Positions 1 through 12,879 of a stretch of 64,000 nt of DNA are shown piece by piece. Made by a program: the position numbers and the translations under genes. Origin of the DNA: Tanytarsus gracilentus (Eukaryota; Arthropoda; Insecta; Diptera; Chironomidae); the NCBI GenBank assembly GCA_038502055.1, contig JAXRKN010000024.1, positions 124,001 to 188,000 of the forward strand. Reading direction: 5' to 3'. The notes beneath the pieces were generated by a model. That model was not told the origin of the DNA. It ran no database searches and was given only the letters and a program-made list of their open reading frames with translations. The number at the start of each line of letters is the position of its first letter. Position 1 is the stretch's first letter.

Positions 1-3000
1 GAAACTCAAAGTGATCTTCGAAGATGTCAAATTTCTTCGTGCAACATCATTAGCAAAGAATCAAGATGTTCTTGTGACAGTCAACATTCATCGTGGCTCT
101 GGTCGATTTGAGGTTATTGAAGGAAAATCAGCAATCGCCAATGGATACATAAAAGTTGGTGAAAGTTTAACTTTGACTGAAATTTCAGTTGAAGATAAAA
201 ACGAAGCGGTGACTTTGAGTGAGCCAGATTTCTACAAAGAAATGAGACTTCGTGGATATTATCATCAAGGATTGTTCAGAGCTGTTCGACAAATTCGCGA
301 TGACGGATTGGAAGGAAAAATTAAATGGAACGAAGAGTGGACAACTTTCATGGATTGTCTCATACAATTTCAAGTGCTGATGAAAGACACTCGAATGCTC
401 ATTCTTCCAACGAGTGTTCGAAAGTTGATTGTTGATCCAGTTGCACATCTAAAATTGATCAATTCAAAGTCACATTGTGACGAAGTTCTACTCGATGTTA
501 AATCGTGTCCATACATGAAAATAACTCAATGTGGTGGACTTGAAATTCATGGATTCGAGGGTAGTTTAGTCAATCGTCGTCGACCTCCATCTGATCCTGT
601 TCTAGAGATCTACAAGTTTATCCCCTTCGAGTGTAATGAAATACTTTCGAAAGTCAACATCGCTAAAGTTTGCGTTCAACTTGTTCTCGAAAATGCACCA
701 AGCAAAAAATTGCTTTCGGTTGAGCTTGAGAATGATGAAATGTTGAGTGAAAGTATTTTCGAGGCATTGAGTGACTTGCCAGTGATTTCACCTGAAGTTC
801 ACTATCTAACAAGTAAAGAAGCTGACCTTGAAAATGTTAAAGTTCATCAAGCAGATTTGTCATCATTTTCTGATGTCAATTTGATCGTAAAGGAAAACTG
901 CATCGATGACAAAGAATTCATTGAAAATGCAAAGACATCACTGAATGAAAATGGTTTCATTATCTCGATAGAAAAATCACCGAAATCTCATGTCAATCTC
1001 GATGTGATTGCAACATTCAGAACTGCAAATAATTTCATTCAAATGTTTAGATTCAAGAAATCTCAACAAGAATCGAAGATCGTAAAAATCACTCAAAATG
1101 TCGGTGAGTGGATTGAAGAGCTTAAAGATGCACTCAATAGGAATTCTTCAGTCATCGCTTATTCTCAGAATGATCAACTTTCGGGAGTTGTTGGACTCGT
1201 CAATTGCATTCGAAAAGAGCCAAATGGCGATAAACTTAAATGCGTCTTCATCAATGATCAGTCAGCACCCAAATTTGATCCAGATAATGATTTCTATAAG
1301 AAACAGCTCGATTTAGGTTTTGTGACGAATGTTTATGAGAACAAGAAGTGGGGAAGTTTGAGACATTTGAGAATTGATGAAAATCACGAGGAAAAATCAA
1401 GAAATGAACACTGTTTCGCTAATTGTCTTGCGAAAGGAGATCTCTCAACATTGACTTGGCTTTACGGACCGTTAAATGTCAATAAATCAAAAGAAGTAAT
1501 TAACATTTCTTATGCATCTTTGAACTTCCGTGATGTCATGCTTGCAACTGGTAAAATTACATCCGATGACGTTCTAACTCGAATTCAACAGCAATGTGTG
1601 TTTGGATTTGAGTTCTCTGGAACACTAAACGGAAGAAAGGTGATGGGTTTGGGTGCAACTGGAGCGATGTCAACTCAATACGATGCGCATCGAACGATTT
1701 TATGGGATGTACCTGAAAGTTGGTCACTCGAAGAAGCAGCGACAATTCCTTTAGTGTACTACACAGTTTATCTCGCATTCTTCCGAACAATTCAAATTGA
1801 AAAGGGAAAATCAATTTTAATTCATTCGGGTTGCGGTGGTGTTGGACTTGCCGCAATTCAAGTCGCTCTATCTTATGGACTCGAAGTATTTACAACTGTC
1901 AGCAGTGACGAGAAGAAAAATTATTTATTATCAACATATCCAAAGTTGAAAGCTCAAAATATCGGAAATTCTCGTGACACTTCATTCGAACGAATGATTA
2001 GCTTAAACACGAAAGGAAATGGCGTCGATTATGTGCTGAATTCACTTTCGGAAGAAAAACTTTTGGCGTCACTGCGCTGTCTCGGCATGAATGGAACTTT
2101 CCTGGAAATTGGAAAATTTGATATTCTCAATAAAACCAAAATCGACATGGGACTTTTGTCGAAGAGAGTCAACCTCAAAGCCGTTTTCTTCGACGATCTT
2201 CCATTCGGGTCGGAAGAGCTGACGGTGAGAGAGAAATTAATAAAGAAATTATTTTAAATTTGATTATTTTCAGATAATTCATAAACTCGTGACTGATGAC
2301 ATCAAAGCGGGAATTGTTAAGCCACTCAACACAAACATCTTCGCAGCTGCCGACATTGAACAAGCGTTCAGATTTATGGCGAGTGGAAAACACATTGGAA
2401 AAGTTCTCTTAAAGATGCGTGAAAAGGCTGAAGATTTAATTTCGCTGCCAATCAAAATGATCGCGAGAGTTTACTGCAATAAAGACGAGTCGTACGTGAT
2501 TGTGGGTGGTCTTGGTGGATTTGGCTTGGAACTTGCTGACTGGCTAATTCTGAGAGGTTGTCGAAAACTTGTGATGAGTTCAAGTCGTGGAGTCACGAAT
2601 GGATATCAAGCGGCACGAATTAAGTGAGTTTAAGTTAGTTAATTTTGAAAATGTTTTATTTTGATTAATTTTAGACTTTGGAAATCGTACGGAGTAAAAG
2701 TTATCGTGAGCACCGCAGACATCACAACTGAATTAGGATGTGAGCAACTCATTAAAAGCTCAAATCAACTCGGACCTGTCGGCGGCATTTTTAATCTTGC
2801 CGTTGCACTTCGCGATGGAATTTTTGAGAACCAAACGGAACAAATGTTTATCGAGTCGCTTGCACCCAAAGCTGAAGCCACAAAACATCTCGACAAATTA
2901 TCTCAAAAACTTTGTCCGTCGCTCAAGTATTTTGTGATATTTTCAAGTGTGTCATGCGGCAGAGGAAATGCCGGTCAGAGTAACTACGGAATGGCGAATT

Positions 3001-4395
3001 CAGTGATGGAAAAAATCTGCGAAGAAAGAAATCGCAAAAATTTACCAGCGAAAGCGATTCAGTTTGGCGCAATCGGTGATGTTGGTTTGCTGGCTGCATT
3101 GCAAGAAAATAATATGGACATGGAGATTAGTGGAACTTTACCGCAAAGAATCATTTCGTGCTTGGAAGTTCTCGATAAACTTTTAACGATCGAAAATGAG
3201 CCGGTCGTTGCGACGATGATAGTCGCTGAGAAGAAACAGGATGAGTCGAAGAAGGGAAACATAATTGAGGTCATCATGAGCATCATGGCGATTCGCGATC
3301 GTAAACAAATTTCGGTTGAAGCAAGTTTATCAAAACTCGGCATGGATTCACTTATGGGCGTGGAAATTCTTCAAATTCTCGAGCGCGATTTCGATTTGGT
3401 GCTTTCGTCGCAAGAGCTGAGATCGTTGACTTTAGTTCAACTCGAAAAACTTGTCGCATCCAATGCCGGTCCGTCAATTAACGCTCAAACTTCGCTCAAA
3501 ATCGAAAAGCTCTTGACGAGTTTTGGTGATGAGAAAAATAGCAAGGAAATTATTTTGAAATTAAATTCACAAAAAGTCGGCAAGAAAGTTTTAATTATTC
3601 CTGGATTTGAGGGCATGGCGAGCAGTGTTTGGTTCGAATTGGCGGCAAAATTAAAATTTCCAACTTTTGCACTTCAACTTGCGAGCACCGTCGAGGAAGA
3701 AAGTTTGGAGAAAATTTTCGATGGCGTTAAAAATGTGAGCGGATTTTTTTGAGTTTTTATTTAAAATAATTTTAAATATTTTTTAGCACATTCATGAACT
3801 TTTTAAACACGACTCAAACTTCACAATCATTGGATATTCTTTCGGCAGCATGTTGGCGCTGAAAACGGCAAATTATCTCGAAAATTTGGGTAAAACTGGA
3901 AAAGTTTTGATCATTGACGGTTCGCCAAAGTTCATCCATAAAATTTCGAACTTCTTCATGCCGCCAAACTACACCGACGATCACATTCATGATCTAATTC
4001 TGATGGAATGCACAAAGCTTCTCTTCAGAGATGCCGCACTCGAAATTGGCAAGAAAATTTTAATGAAGGAAAACTCCGAAGAAAAATTGAAAAGTTTTAT
4101 GGAGTTTGCGAAGGAAAAAAGTGAATACAGTCCGGAGTATGGGTTTAACATGATGAGAGGACTTTTTAACCGCATGAAAATTTCACTGCAAGCTGATCAA
4201 ATTTCATTTGATAGATTGAAAAAATCTGAATTGACATTCTTCAAGCCTTCCGAGTCATCGATTCAAGGCATCGACGAAGATTATGGATTGAGCGAATTTA
4301 ATGAGCAAAAAGTGGATATAAAAACTTTCGATGGTGATCACGTGTCAATTTTAAGCAACTCGAAAATGGTTGAAGAAATTTCGTCAATAATTTAG
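1..4395 (+). CDS. FASN: Fatty acid synthase, animal type I, C-terminal 1413 residues (5' end outside window)
   Basis: Cytosolic multidomain enzyme that builds palmitate-type fatty acids from acetyl-CoA, malonyl-CoA and NADPH. Exons 1-2224 (reading from base 2), 2274-2623, 2675-3734 and 3787-4395; introns of 49, 51 and 52 bp have GTGAG donors and TTTNAG-type acceptors and keep frame, giving 4242 coding bases including TAG. Domain order by fragment residue: rest of the dehydratase with the DxxxQ motif (Asp about 118); a structural region without a clear methyltransferase motif; enoyl reductase with SGCGGVG near 605-620; ketoreductase with GGLGGFG near 817 and SSVS...SNYGMAN near 945-962; acyl carrier protein with the phosphopantetheine Ser in GMDSLMG near 1082; thioesterase with GYSFGS (Ser about 1228), IIDGSP (Asp about 1255) and GDH (His about 1395). 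All catalytic residues I could place are present, so it looks functional. Family members run to about 2,400-2,500 residues, so some 1,000 (KS, MAT, start of DH) lie to the left. Insects often have several FASN paralogues; I cannot say which this is. Confidence 0.96.
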
Positions 4396-4405
4396 GAATT
4401 TATGA

Positions 4406-4411
4406 AATAAA
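4406..4411 (+). other. Polyadenylation signal of FASN
   Basis: AATAAA begins 11 bases after the FASN stop codon. Further AATAAA-like runs follow (about 4497), so the 3' UTR may be short and variable. The hexamer is common by chance in such AT-rich DNA; its place next to the stop supports it. Confidence 0.5.
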
Positions 4412-6224
4412 ATTGGGTTTGGAAGGTGAATATGAAAAACTTTAGTTTTATAATCAAATTTTTAAATGTAAGAAAAATTATTTTTGTAAAATTAAACAAA
4501 TAAAATTAATTTAAAAAAATTAATTGGTTTTTGTAAAATTTCCACGATTTTAAAAAAATAACCGACGGCATTTTTTGTGAAAATTAAATTGATTTAAATC
4601 TTTATGTTTTAGATTTTTTAATTAGTTTTACAGCAAAACTGATTTAAATCCACATAAATTTTTTTTAAAAACATGGTTGAATGAGAAAAGTTGGAAATTT
4701 CACTTAACCTAAACTAAAATTTTAAAATAAATTTTTAATATAAATTGTGAATGTAATGGAAAGTGAAATCTTTCATTCAAACGCAAAAAAGTACATTGAC
4801 CTAATCTGGAATTGAACCAGATACCTTATTTTAAATTTTTAATACTCAAAAATATAAAAATTAAAATTTTTAGATTTTTTTTAATATTTTAAGTTTCCCA
4901 CCCTTGAGTAGAAATTTTAAGTTCAGATTTTTCTCTCCAAGAACAAAAATTTTCGATGACGCACGAGACACAAAGTACACGTTGTAAAATTTTATTACCA
5001 ATGACGTGAGTAATATATATGCTGGTTCAATCATAAACTTGATTAATCTTTTCAACTATTTGTAATAAGATTTATTGCGGTAATTTTTTTCATCGCTTAA
5101 AGTTCATCAAAACAATTTTAGAATGGATTTTTTTTGAGTCTTGCCTAAAGATTTAAAGGTTATTATTTTTATTGAATATTTTCAATGTTTTCGTAGGTTT
5201 GAAAGAAGATTTTTTTATCCCTAAAATTAGACATTCATTGAACTGAAAAATAATTAATTATGATTTGGGTGAAAAATTTCATAAAAACCTTTTTAATAAA
5301 TTCAAGATAAAAATAGAAAATATAAAAAAATCTAATAGAGTAAAATTTTTAATCTCCAGTCTTGAATCACGTTGATGTCATAAAAAATCTCAAAATTTCA
5401 CATGTTCATCTGAAAATATCCAACAATCATTATGCAAATATCGCTCTGCGTTAATTTATCCGCATTTAAATCATCTCGTTGTGAACATGAATCAAATATG
5501 ATTTTTTGTCGCATTGAAGTAAAATGAGAAAAATTTATTACGTTTGAAAAATTTTAATTTAAATTATGAAAAAAAAAATACAAAATTAAATTTATTAAAA
5601 TCTACGTTAAAAAATGCAATTTTAGATTTTTAGATTTTAGATTGGTCATAAATTCAAAGTCAATTAATTAATCAATTAAATCAAATATTTTTTTACATTA
5701 AAATTTTCATTTATAAAAAAATTTCTTTGAAAACCAGCAAAACATTTCATATTGAAATTATCTTGATTGACATCATCTGCAATGCAGTTTTTTTGTTTCC
5801 TACAACAATTTTCTCGTTTTCAATTTTCATTAAAGAAAACTTTCTTTTTATAGTTTGCTCAAAAGTCTCGACTGAGTCAAAAAGAGAAGTTTTATTTTTT
5901 CACTTTTTATTGAGTCGTAAAATGAAGGAGGAAAAAAATTAATTTTATGGTTTTGTTGTTAACTGAGAAAAATAAATTAAATTGAATAAATAATTAGATT
6001 GAAAAAAAACGGAATTTAAGGAGAAAAAAAATAAAGCATGAAAGAAAATTTCGAGCAACTAAATTTCCTTAAGTGAAAAATTTAATTTTAAAAATTACAA
6101 CTACTAAAAATAATTAAACTCGTTTTTGGAATTTGTAACTGTTCAATAAATTTAATCAAAATACAAAAAAATACTTTCATAAATTGAATTTTTTCATCAC
6201 TCAAAGTCAAAGCAAAAATTTTCT
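4412..6224. other. Intergenic spacer between FASN and the ionotropic receptor gene
   Basis: AT-rich DNA with long A and T runs. The only open frames are short, low-complexity and unsupported by splice sites (for example 5727-5942). One copy of the dispersed motif AAGTTTCCCACCCTTGA lies at 4891-4907. I see no RNA gene and no further coding signal. Confidence 0.6.
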
Positions 6225-6230
6225 TCAGTT
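6225..6230 (+). promoter_or_regulatory. Candidate initiator (TCAGTT) of the ionotropic receptor gene
   Basis: TCAGTT matches the arthropod initiator consensus and lies 22-27 bases before the ATG at 6252, which would give a very short 5' UTR. No clear TATA box lies 30 bases upstream. Confidence 0.35.
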
Positions 6231-6251
6231 GACACAAAAAAAAGTTCTTAG

Positions 6252-9200
6252 ATGAAATTCAAACGCATTTTTCAGTTCTTTATTTATTTTAACTTTATTT
6301 TTTCATCAAATCAATTTCAAAAGTATTCGAAAGAAAATGAGATAAATTTTTTAGTTTCAACTTTATTGGACGCGACTCGGGAAATTTTTGATCGCTATGA
6401 AATTCAATTTGAATTCATAATTTACGGAAATGTTTCGTCGAACGTCTTGAAAGTTGTCGATAAACTTCATAAAAGTTTGGAAATTCTTTTAAAAGTTCAA
6501 AAATTTGATTTAAACACAGATTGGAGAAAAAGACCAAGCATTCTAAAATCAGCAATTATATTTTGTGATTTGCTGCAAAAATTTAAAGAATTTGTTTCTC
6601 ATCATAGCTTTGAAATGAGCACTGACACCCAAATTATACCAAAAAAAATTAAACTTTTATTTTACGTCGAAAAATCTTTCAAGGTTGAAAAAATCGGAGT
6701 AACATCACCTACTAAAAGTATTGGAGAAATGGCACCATTTGCGTATTTTATAGTCAACTATAAAGGTAATTTATCAAAACCCAAACGTGAGTGTTAAATC
6801 GCAATTTAAATAATTTAAATTTCCAGACGAAATTCAACTTCAAACTCTCGAATGGTACACGAAATCAAAATGTCACGAAGAACAACTTGTGGTCATAAAT
6901 TCATTCGACAAAAAGCTTCAAAAATGGAAAAATCCTCTTAAAGTCCAAGAAAAATACAAAAATTACCAAAATTGCACGCTGCGAGTATTTTCAAGTATTT
7001 TTCGTCTTGGTTTAGTTGATGTAGCAATTTTAAACGGTTTCCCACTCCCTAATGCAGAACTTTATGAAAAAGCAGAAGAACGAAATGAAATCGAGGCTAA
7101 ATTTCTTGAAATTTTCGCTAAACTTGGAAATTTCCAATTTGAACGAGTTTTTGGTCAAAATGATCCAAATCAGCATCTTCATCTTCTCACGCTGACTTTT
7201 GTTGATTATACTCAACTTTATCACTGGACTTCGGAATTTTATGAAGAAAATTATGTTTTAGTGTTTTCGCCTCCACAAATTTACACGAGCTACGAAAAAA
7301 TGCTTTTACCTTTCGATGAAATGACTTGGATTGGAATTCTAATTACTTTTGGTGTTGGTCTGATTGTTATCTTGGTCACTAATCTAAAATCAAAGGAATT
7401 CTACACTTTGCTGGTCGGAGAAAACATTCAAGCGCCAAGTTTGAATTTGATCTCAATTTTCTTTGGAAATTCACTACCAAAGTTACCAAAAAATAATTTC
7501 GCAAGAATTATTTTGACATTTTTCATGTATTTTTGCTTAATTATTAGAACTGGATATCAAGGTTAGTTTGTTAAATTTTAAACAAAAAAATTCGTGGATT
7601 TATTTGTCAAAAAAATTTGGTAATTTTTCCTGACACTAAAATTTTTTGGTGATATTTCCTGACACCAAAAAAATTTGGTGATATTTACTGACACCAAAAA
7701 ATTTTTCAGGCGTTTTTTTCGAAATGTTTTCAACCGACATGCGACATCAACAACCGAAATTAATTGATGACGTTATTGCTCAAGGCTACAAAATTTTTAC
7801 AGCTCCAGACGAAAAAGATCCAAGTAAAGTCTCTCCAAGTGTTTTAGAAATGACAAGAAATTACCGAAAGTGAGTTTTGATAAAAATTTAAAGTTCAATT
7901 TTTAAACTTAAAACAAGATGGGTCTGCAAACGGCGTTGCCATTTCCAATAGCTCCGCATAGATAAGTACCCTACTCCGTTGCAATGGGCATTAGTGGCAC
8001 TCCTGACCGACCATGATGGACATTCCTCAAAAATCGTCAGTGTCAATCGATTCTTGATGCAATGACGAGTTCAACGACATACATGAAGCCATAGTTCTGA
8101 AAAATAGACATTAGTGGCACTCCTGGCCGGCCATGATGGACATTCCTCAAAAATCGTCAGTGTCAATCGATTCCTGATGCAATGACGAGTTCAACGACAT
8201 ACATGAAGCCATAGTTCTTAAAAATGGACATTAGTGGCACTCCTGGCCGGCCATGATGGACATTCCTTAAAAATCGTCAGTGTCAATCGATTCCTGATGC
8301 AATGACGAGTTCAACGATATACATGAAGCCATAGTTCTGAAAAATGGACATTAGTGGCACTCCTGGCCGGCCATGATGGACATTCCTCAAAAATCGTCAG
8401 TGTCAATCGATTTCTGATGCAAAAACGAGTTCAACGATACCCATGAAGCCATGTAAGAGAAAATTTGTATGAAAAAGGAAATTTTTGCACTCAGGGACGG
8501 TCCTTGAAGGGTCATACCTCAAAACTAAATACTTCTTGCACAACTAGAGCCAAAACCCGATCTTTAGCCACAAACCCGAGTCAAATCCGACCAGCCGTTC
8601 TTGAGATATGGCGTTCACTAAGATCGTAAGAAAGTGAGAAAGTGAGAAAGTGAGAAAGTAAGATGACTTAAATGGCTCTAACTCCTCGTAGGATCAACCG
8701 ATTTCAAATATGTTTTCACCAGTTTGTAGGGTTTGACTAGGCCTATCATTTGAGTATATATTTTGATATTGTACAAGGTAATGTCTTGGCACTAGGGGCC
8801 GAAAACAGGTTTTGGAAAAATCCAAAATTAATATATAGCGGAGCTATAATATTTTAGCGCGAACTTTGTTCCACTCGGAGGACCTGAAGGCGGTTTAGAC
8901 GTTTTTCTCGAAGCGATCAACAGTCCATACGTCAAAGCAGGTCTAACAATCGATGAGGATGACTTGAAAGTATTTAATTTCTTCTTTGAAAAACCGCCAG
9001 ACCGGCTCGAACGTAAGGAGGGACTTTTAAAAGGAATTGGAATGTTGCGATGGAATCACGCTTACTGGTTAGTCGAGGACACAATGAAACTCTTAATTCA
9101 AGCTGGAATTCCGCAATGGTACAAAAAATTCATCTTCGAAATTCTTTTTCCGCTCAAAAATCAAGAAGATGCAGGACCAAAAACATTTGGCGTGGAAGAT

Positions 9201-9350
9201 TTTAAATTTGGATTTGTGATTTGGGGTGTCGCATGTGGAATCTGTTTGATTTCTTTTTTGATTGAATTAACTTACTTTCATTTGAGAAATTGTATTGTGA
9301 ATTTTTCAGTTGTTTATGTTCTTCGCGTGAGAGAAAATTTTCTAGTTTGA
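6252..9350 (+). CDS. Ionotropic receptor (IR), divergent insect chemosensory type, 640 aa
   Basis: Ligand-gated cation channel of the insect IR branch of the ionotropic glutamate receptors, expected in the dendrite membrane of chemosensory neurons. Exons 6252-6786, 6827-7561, 7710-7869 and 8858-9350, intron phases 1, 1 and 2, total 1923 bases including the stop. Residues 1-19 are a signal peptide. An extracellular N-terminal region follows, then a ligand-binding half with the IR-typical stretch LQTLEWYTKSKC and INSFDK...W. M1 is near 346-365 (ITFGVGLIVILV), the pore/M2 segment near 403-431 ends in the diagnostic RTGYQGVFFE, and M3 near 593-615 (FGFVIWGVACGICLISFLIEL) is followed by a short tail. 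I could not place canonical glutamate-binding residues with confidence, as expected for divergent IRs. Intron 1 is only 40 bp, intron 2 holds a tandem repeat, and intron 3 is almost wholly a transposable element. The frame is intact throughout, so this is not a pseudogene by sequence. Family call is firm; subfamily and ligand are unknown. Confidence 0.9.
7610..7707. repeat. Tandem repeat, about 29 bp x 3, in IR intron 2
   Basis: Three imperfect units of the form TTTGGTGATATTTCCTGACA plus CCAAAAAA fill most of the 148 bp intron and run up to the acceptor at 7709. The unit expansion probably explains why this intron is longer than the 40-52 bp introns elsewhere in the window. Confidence 0.8.
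7912..8849 (+). mobile_element. Non-autonomous HINE/DINE-like element, copy A, inside IR intron 3
   Basis: Shares fixed ends with three other copies here: it starts (A)ACAAGATGGGTCTGC and ends TATAGCGGAGCTATAA. ATAGCTCCGC near the left end is the inverted complement of GCGGAGCTAT at the right end, and TATAGC-GGA-GCTATA forms a perfect terminal hairpin. Inside are about four 120 bp tandem units (7983-8452), a unique block, a (GAAAGTGA)n microsatellite (8627-8661) and a conserved tail. No transposase or Rep/helicase is encoded, and no target duplication is clear. This plan fits Helentron-related short elements, but the class is my inference. It ends 8 bases before the AG of the IR intron acceptor. 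Confidence 0.85.
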
Positions 9351-12300
9351 AAAAACAAGTCTAAAAATATTTTTCCTTATTATCATAACTCAAAGTAAAT
9401 CAATTAAATTGAGGCTAAAATTGATCACTTTCAACTGCTATACACGACACCTATGAATAATAAAATGGCAGCCGAAAATGACAGAGAGCTAAATTCATTT
9501 GGGAGCGATAATGACTCTAATTAACACACACTCGGACTTTTATTGAGAGCGATATGGTTTAGCCTAATTAAATAATTAAATTTTGACTCATATTGATTTC
9601 GTGCAAGCTTGAATGTTTTAGAAAAATAAAAAAAAAATCATTCCCAAAAATTCTAAATTTTAAAATTTTATAATTTTTTAAAATTTTATAATTTAACACT
9701 TACCAAAAATTCTTCATCTCAAATTCTCTGAAACAAAAAATTGAAGAAATACAGTGAACTCTCGCTAACACGTACAAATATATAAAAAATTATTTAATTT
9801 TTTGAGTGTTTAAAATTTATTATTTTAAACAAGAAAAATTTAAAAGTTTATAAATTTCATTATTCAAATTCTTTTTCATGATGAATTCCATAATATTTTT
9901 TTCCAGCTATAAAAATTCATGTCGTGCATAAAAAAGTCTTCAAACTCGCACCTCAGCATTTCGTTTTGCGAGAGCTTTTTCGAAGGAAATAAAAAATGTC
10001 CAAATTGTCCCTAAAAAAAGCGAAATTCTCTGATTTATGTGAGCTAATAAATTTTTTAAGCGACACGCAATGGAAAGGGTTGAAAAACAATGTTTGGGTT
10101 GTAATTCCGCGATGTTTACAACTCGAACTACCTGAGCAGCTTTTTTCAATCGATTTTTTGCGTTCTCCGACTCTAATCGGATTTTTCACCTTCAACTCTC
10201 GACGCGATGGTATGCGAGTGTCTCTATATAGAAACAGTAGTCAATAGGTAAGTCGTGGATTGTGAATTATTTATGGACTTAGGCGGCGATCTCCAATTTG
10301 AGAGAATTTTTTCAATCAAAATTCAGTTGATGGTTTTAGGAAAATTTTAAGAATTTAAAAATTTTTTGTATTTAAAAATCAATTTTTTAATTTTTTTGAA
10401 TTCAAAATAAATTTTAATTTTTAACGGTTTTTTAGGATTTAAAAAACATTAAAGAAAAAAATTTAAAATTTAAAATTTTTTTTTGGATTCAAAAGAATTT
10501 TTTTAACGGTTTCCTAGAATTCAAATTTTTTCATAAATTTTTTCTCCTTAAATTTTAATTTTCTACATTTCCAATTAATTTTTCATCTCCCAATTTAAAT
10601 TTTCCACTTTTTGAATCTCCAACAAAGACGAAAAAAGTTTCATTGTGTTCCAAAATTTTTTTTCACATTCACAATTTCTCCGCATTTTTTTTCCAACATA
10701 AATGCATCATCGTAGCGCTGAAAAACGAGGTGTTGCCTGCAGCAAATTACACAAAAAGCAATTAAGTCAGCATGTGCTGGATGTTTTTTGCAATTAAACG
10801 ACACAGCAAATGCAGGTGAGCGAAGAGAGAGAAAAAATTGAATTTTTTTCAGTATCGTATTGCGAAATGTGAAGAGAGTCGACGAGAGCATTTGAATGAT
10901 GTCGTTAGTGAGTAAATAGAATTTAATGAGGAAAAGCGAGAAAGAGAAAAATTTAATTAGGAAGAGAAAAATTTAAATTAGGAATAAATTTTTTTCAAAT
11001 TTTAATAAACCGTTAAAAATTTAAGTTTTTTAAATCAAAAAAATATTTTTAAAGTTAATTTTTTTCTTCAATTTTCTGTAACAATTTTTTTTCTCGTTTT
11101 TATTGGCATTAAATTTAACCGACAAAATGTCCATCGTCATTTCTTCCTCAACCTGTTCTATTTTTATTGCTCACTCAATTACTTTCGCTACGTGAATTTA
11201 CTCACAAATTTATTTTGTTTTTATCTCGACATCTTTTACCATAAAAATCAATAATTGTGAATAAAAACCTTTTTACTTTTCTAAATGAATCTTTAATAGA
11301 CACGTGGAAGAGAGTTTCGATGAACTTTTACAACACCTTCGTTGTTGATGATAAAAATAAAAGTTTTCGACCTTTTTTAGTTTTGAATTCTCGAATGACC
11401 TGAATGAAATCTGATGTGAAATAAATCATGAATGAAAAGAGTCGCATAATCACATTATGGTTGAGACACTGAGAAATGACTTGAGAAAAGTTTGTGGAGA
11501 CTTTTGGAGTTGAGAAAGCTTTTAAATTGTTGAATGGAAATTTATTTTTTAATTTTGAATTTTTAAATATTTTTTAAGTCGTGGTAGAGGACAAAATTTT
11601 AAATTTTGCATAAGAATTTATTCAATGTCAAAAAATTCAAATTTTTTAATTTCAAAAAATCAAATTTTTAAATTTAAAATAAAATTTAATATTTTTCTAC
11701 AAAATTTAACCAAAAATTTGATTTTTGAAGCCCAAGAAATTATTTTACTCTTTATTAAATCAATTTTTTAATTTCATCCACAAAAAATTCAATTTCGATT
11801 TTTTCTTCTGATTTATTTTTCTTTGATGACACTCGAAAGCACAAGGTGAGATTTTTGATTTCATTTTTCGAGGGTCGCGTGGATATTTTTCATCTAAAAA
11901 GCTTTTTCACTTTCAAGTCACGTTTCTAAGTAGCTTTTTATCTCCGTCCGTGTTGAGGCGAGAAATTTTCCAGCTTTTAGGCGACATTTTTCGAGTGAAA
12001 TCAAATTGTTGCTGGCGAAAGGTCATTCGACTAATTTGTTTACTTTAAAAGATATAAAAAATAATTTTCAGCTTTAAATTCCGACTTTAAAGATTTTTTC
12101 ATTTTTTTAATGATGTTTGCAATCTCCGCAGAACCTTCCATGACCATGGCAATCTCTTTTTTCCTCTTCAAATGCAATCTGAGGATGAAGAAAATTTTCA
12201 TCTTAATTAAACCTGCGTCGATGGGAATTGAAATGGAATTTTTTAAGCTTTAAGAAATTTTCATCTGTCGTGAAAGCAAAAAAAGAGCGACTAATGAAGA

Positions 12301-12495
12301 TTTATTGACCAATCTAAACGAGTGATGAGGGAATTGAAGCAAAAAATATTTTCTGCTCATTTATCTCGATTTGAGGCCAGGTGGAAGATTTTTCGGCGTT
12401 TCGCATTAAATGAAGTGAAGCTTTTGGAAGCTCTGGATGGTGTTTTGTGTAATCTCAATCAGGTGATTAGCGAAAATGCTTTTTTGGTAGTTTTT
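9351..12495. other. Intergenic region downstream of the IR gene
   Basis: A possible polyadenylation signal of the IR gene lies at 9459-9464. GC-richer islands occur near 9930-10250, 10680-10920, 11100-11480 and 11830-12030, in AT-rich spacer. At 10248 there is a perfect-looking donor (CAATAG followed by GTAAGT) and near 9926 a TATA-like CATAAAAAAG, so 9955-10247 could be an untranslated first exon of a plus-strand gene. The frames over it do not look like protein, so I do not call a gene. Confidence 0.45.
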
Positions 12496-12879
12496 GGGGT
12501 GTCTGACATTTTGTCCATGAGTTAAAAACTCCACAGTTAGTTAGTGGACTTAATTTTTTTTGGAGTAATTGTCTGGCATTCGATGTAATAAACTAAATAG
12601 TAAATACTTAAATTGATTTTAAGTCCACGATTTTTTGTGGAATAATAAATGAATTAATTTTGTGTACTTAATAAATAAATTTTTGTGGACTCAATAAATA
12701 AATTTTGTGGACTTAATAAAATGAGTTAAATTTATGGACTTAATTTATCGTGGACTAAATTTAAAATACCAATTAACTAATAACAACATCTTTCATTAAA
12801 ACCCAAAATTTTGAGTCCACAAATCTTTTATAAAATTTTTGTGCACTAAATTCCTCGTGGACTAAATGTCTGACACCCT
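12496..12879. mobile_element. MITE-like element with about 20 bp terminal inverted repeats
   Basis: The left end reads GGGTGTCTGACATTTTGTCC and the reverse complement of the right end reads GGGTGTCAGACATTTAGTCC. The interior is a degenerate series of GTGGACTTAATAAATAAATT-like units. It encodes no protein. The flanks show no clear target duplication. Related ends appear at 21675-21834 and 45235-45551, so this is probably one dispersed family. Confidence 0.7.

Noticed and set aside
2225..3786. Apparent stop codons and frame breaks in the fatty acid synthase
   Set aside because: Each break coincides with a 49-52 bp intron having consensus splice sites, and splicing restores family motifs, so this is not a pseudogene.
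4780..4830. GGTTCAATTCC-like word on the minus strand (possible tRNA B box)
   Set aside because: No A box, acceptor stem or anticodon arm can be formed with the AT-rich flank.
7983..8452. Regular repeats that could suggest a CRISPR array
   Set aside because: The 120 bp units are contiguous with no unique spacers, recur within four transposable elements, and the host is a eukaryote.
10640..10891. 83-codon minus-strand frame containing several Cys
   Set aside because: No domain, no supported start and no splice sites; consistent with island composition.
12322..12525. 67-codon plus-strand frame MMRELKQKIFSAH
   Set aside because: It runs into the MITE-like element at 12496 and has no supporting signal.
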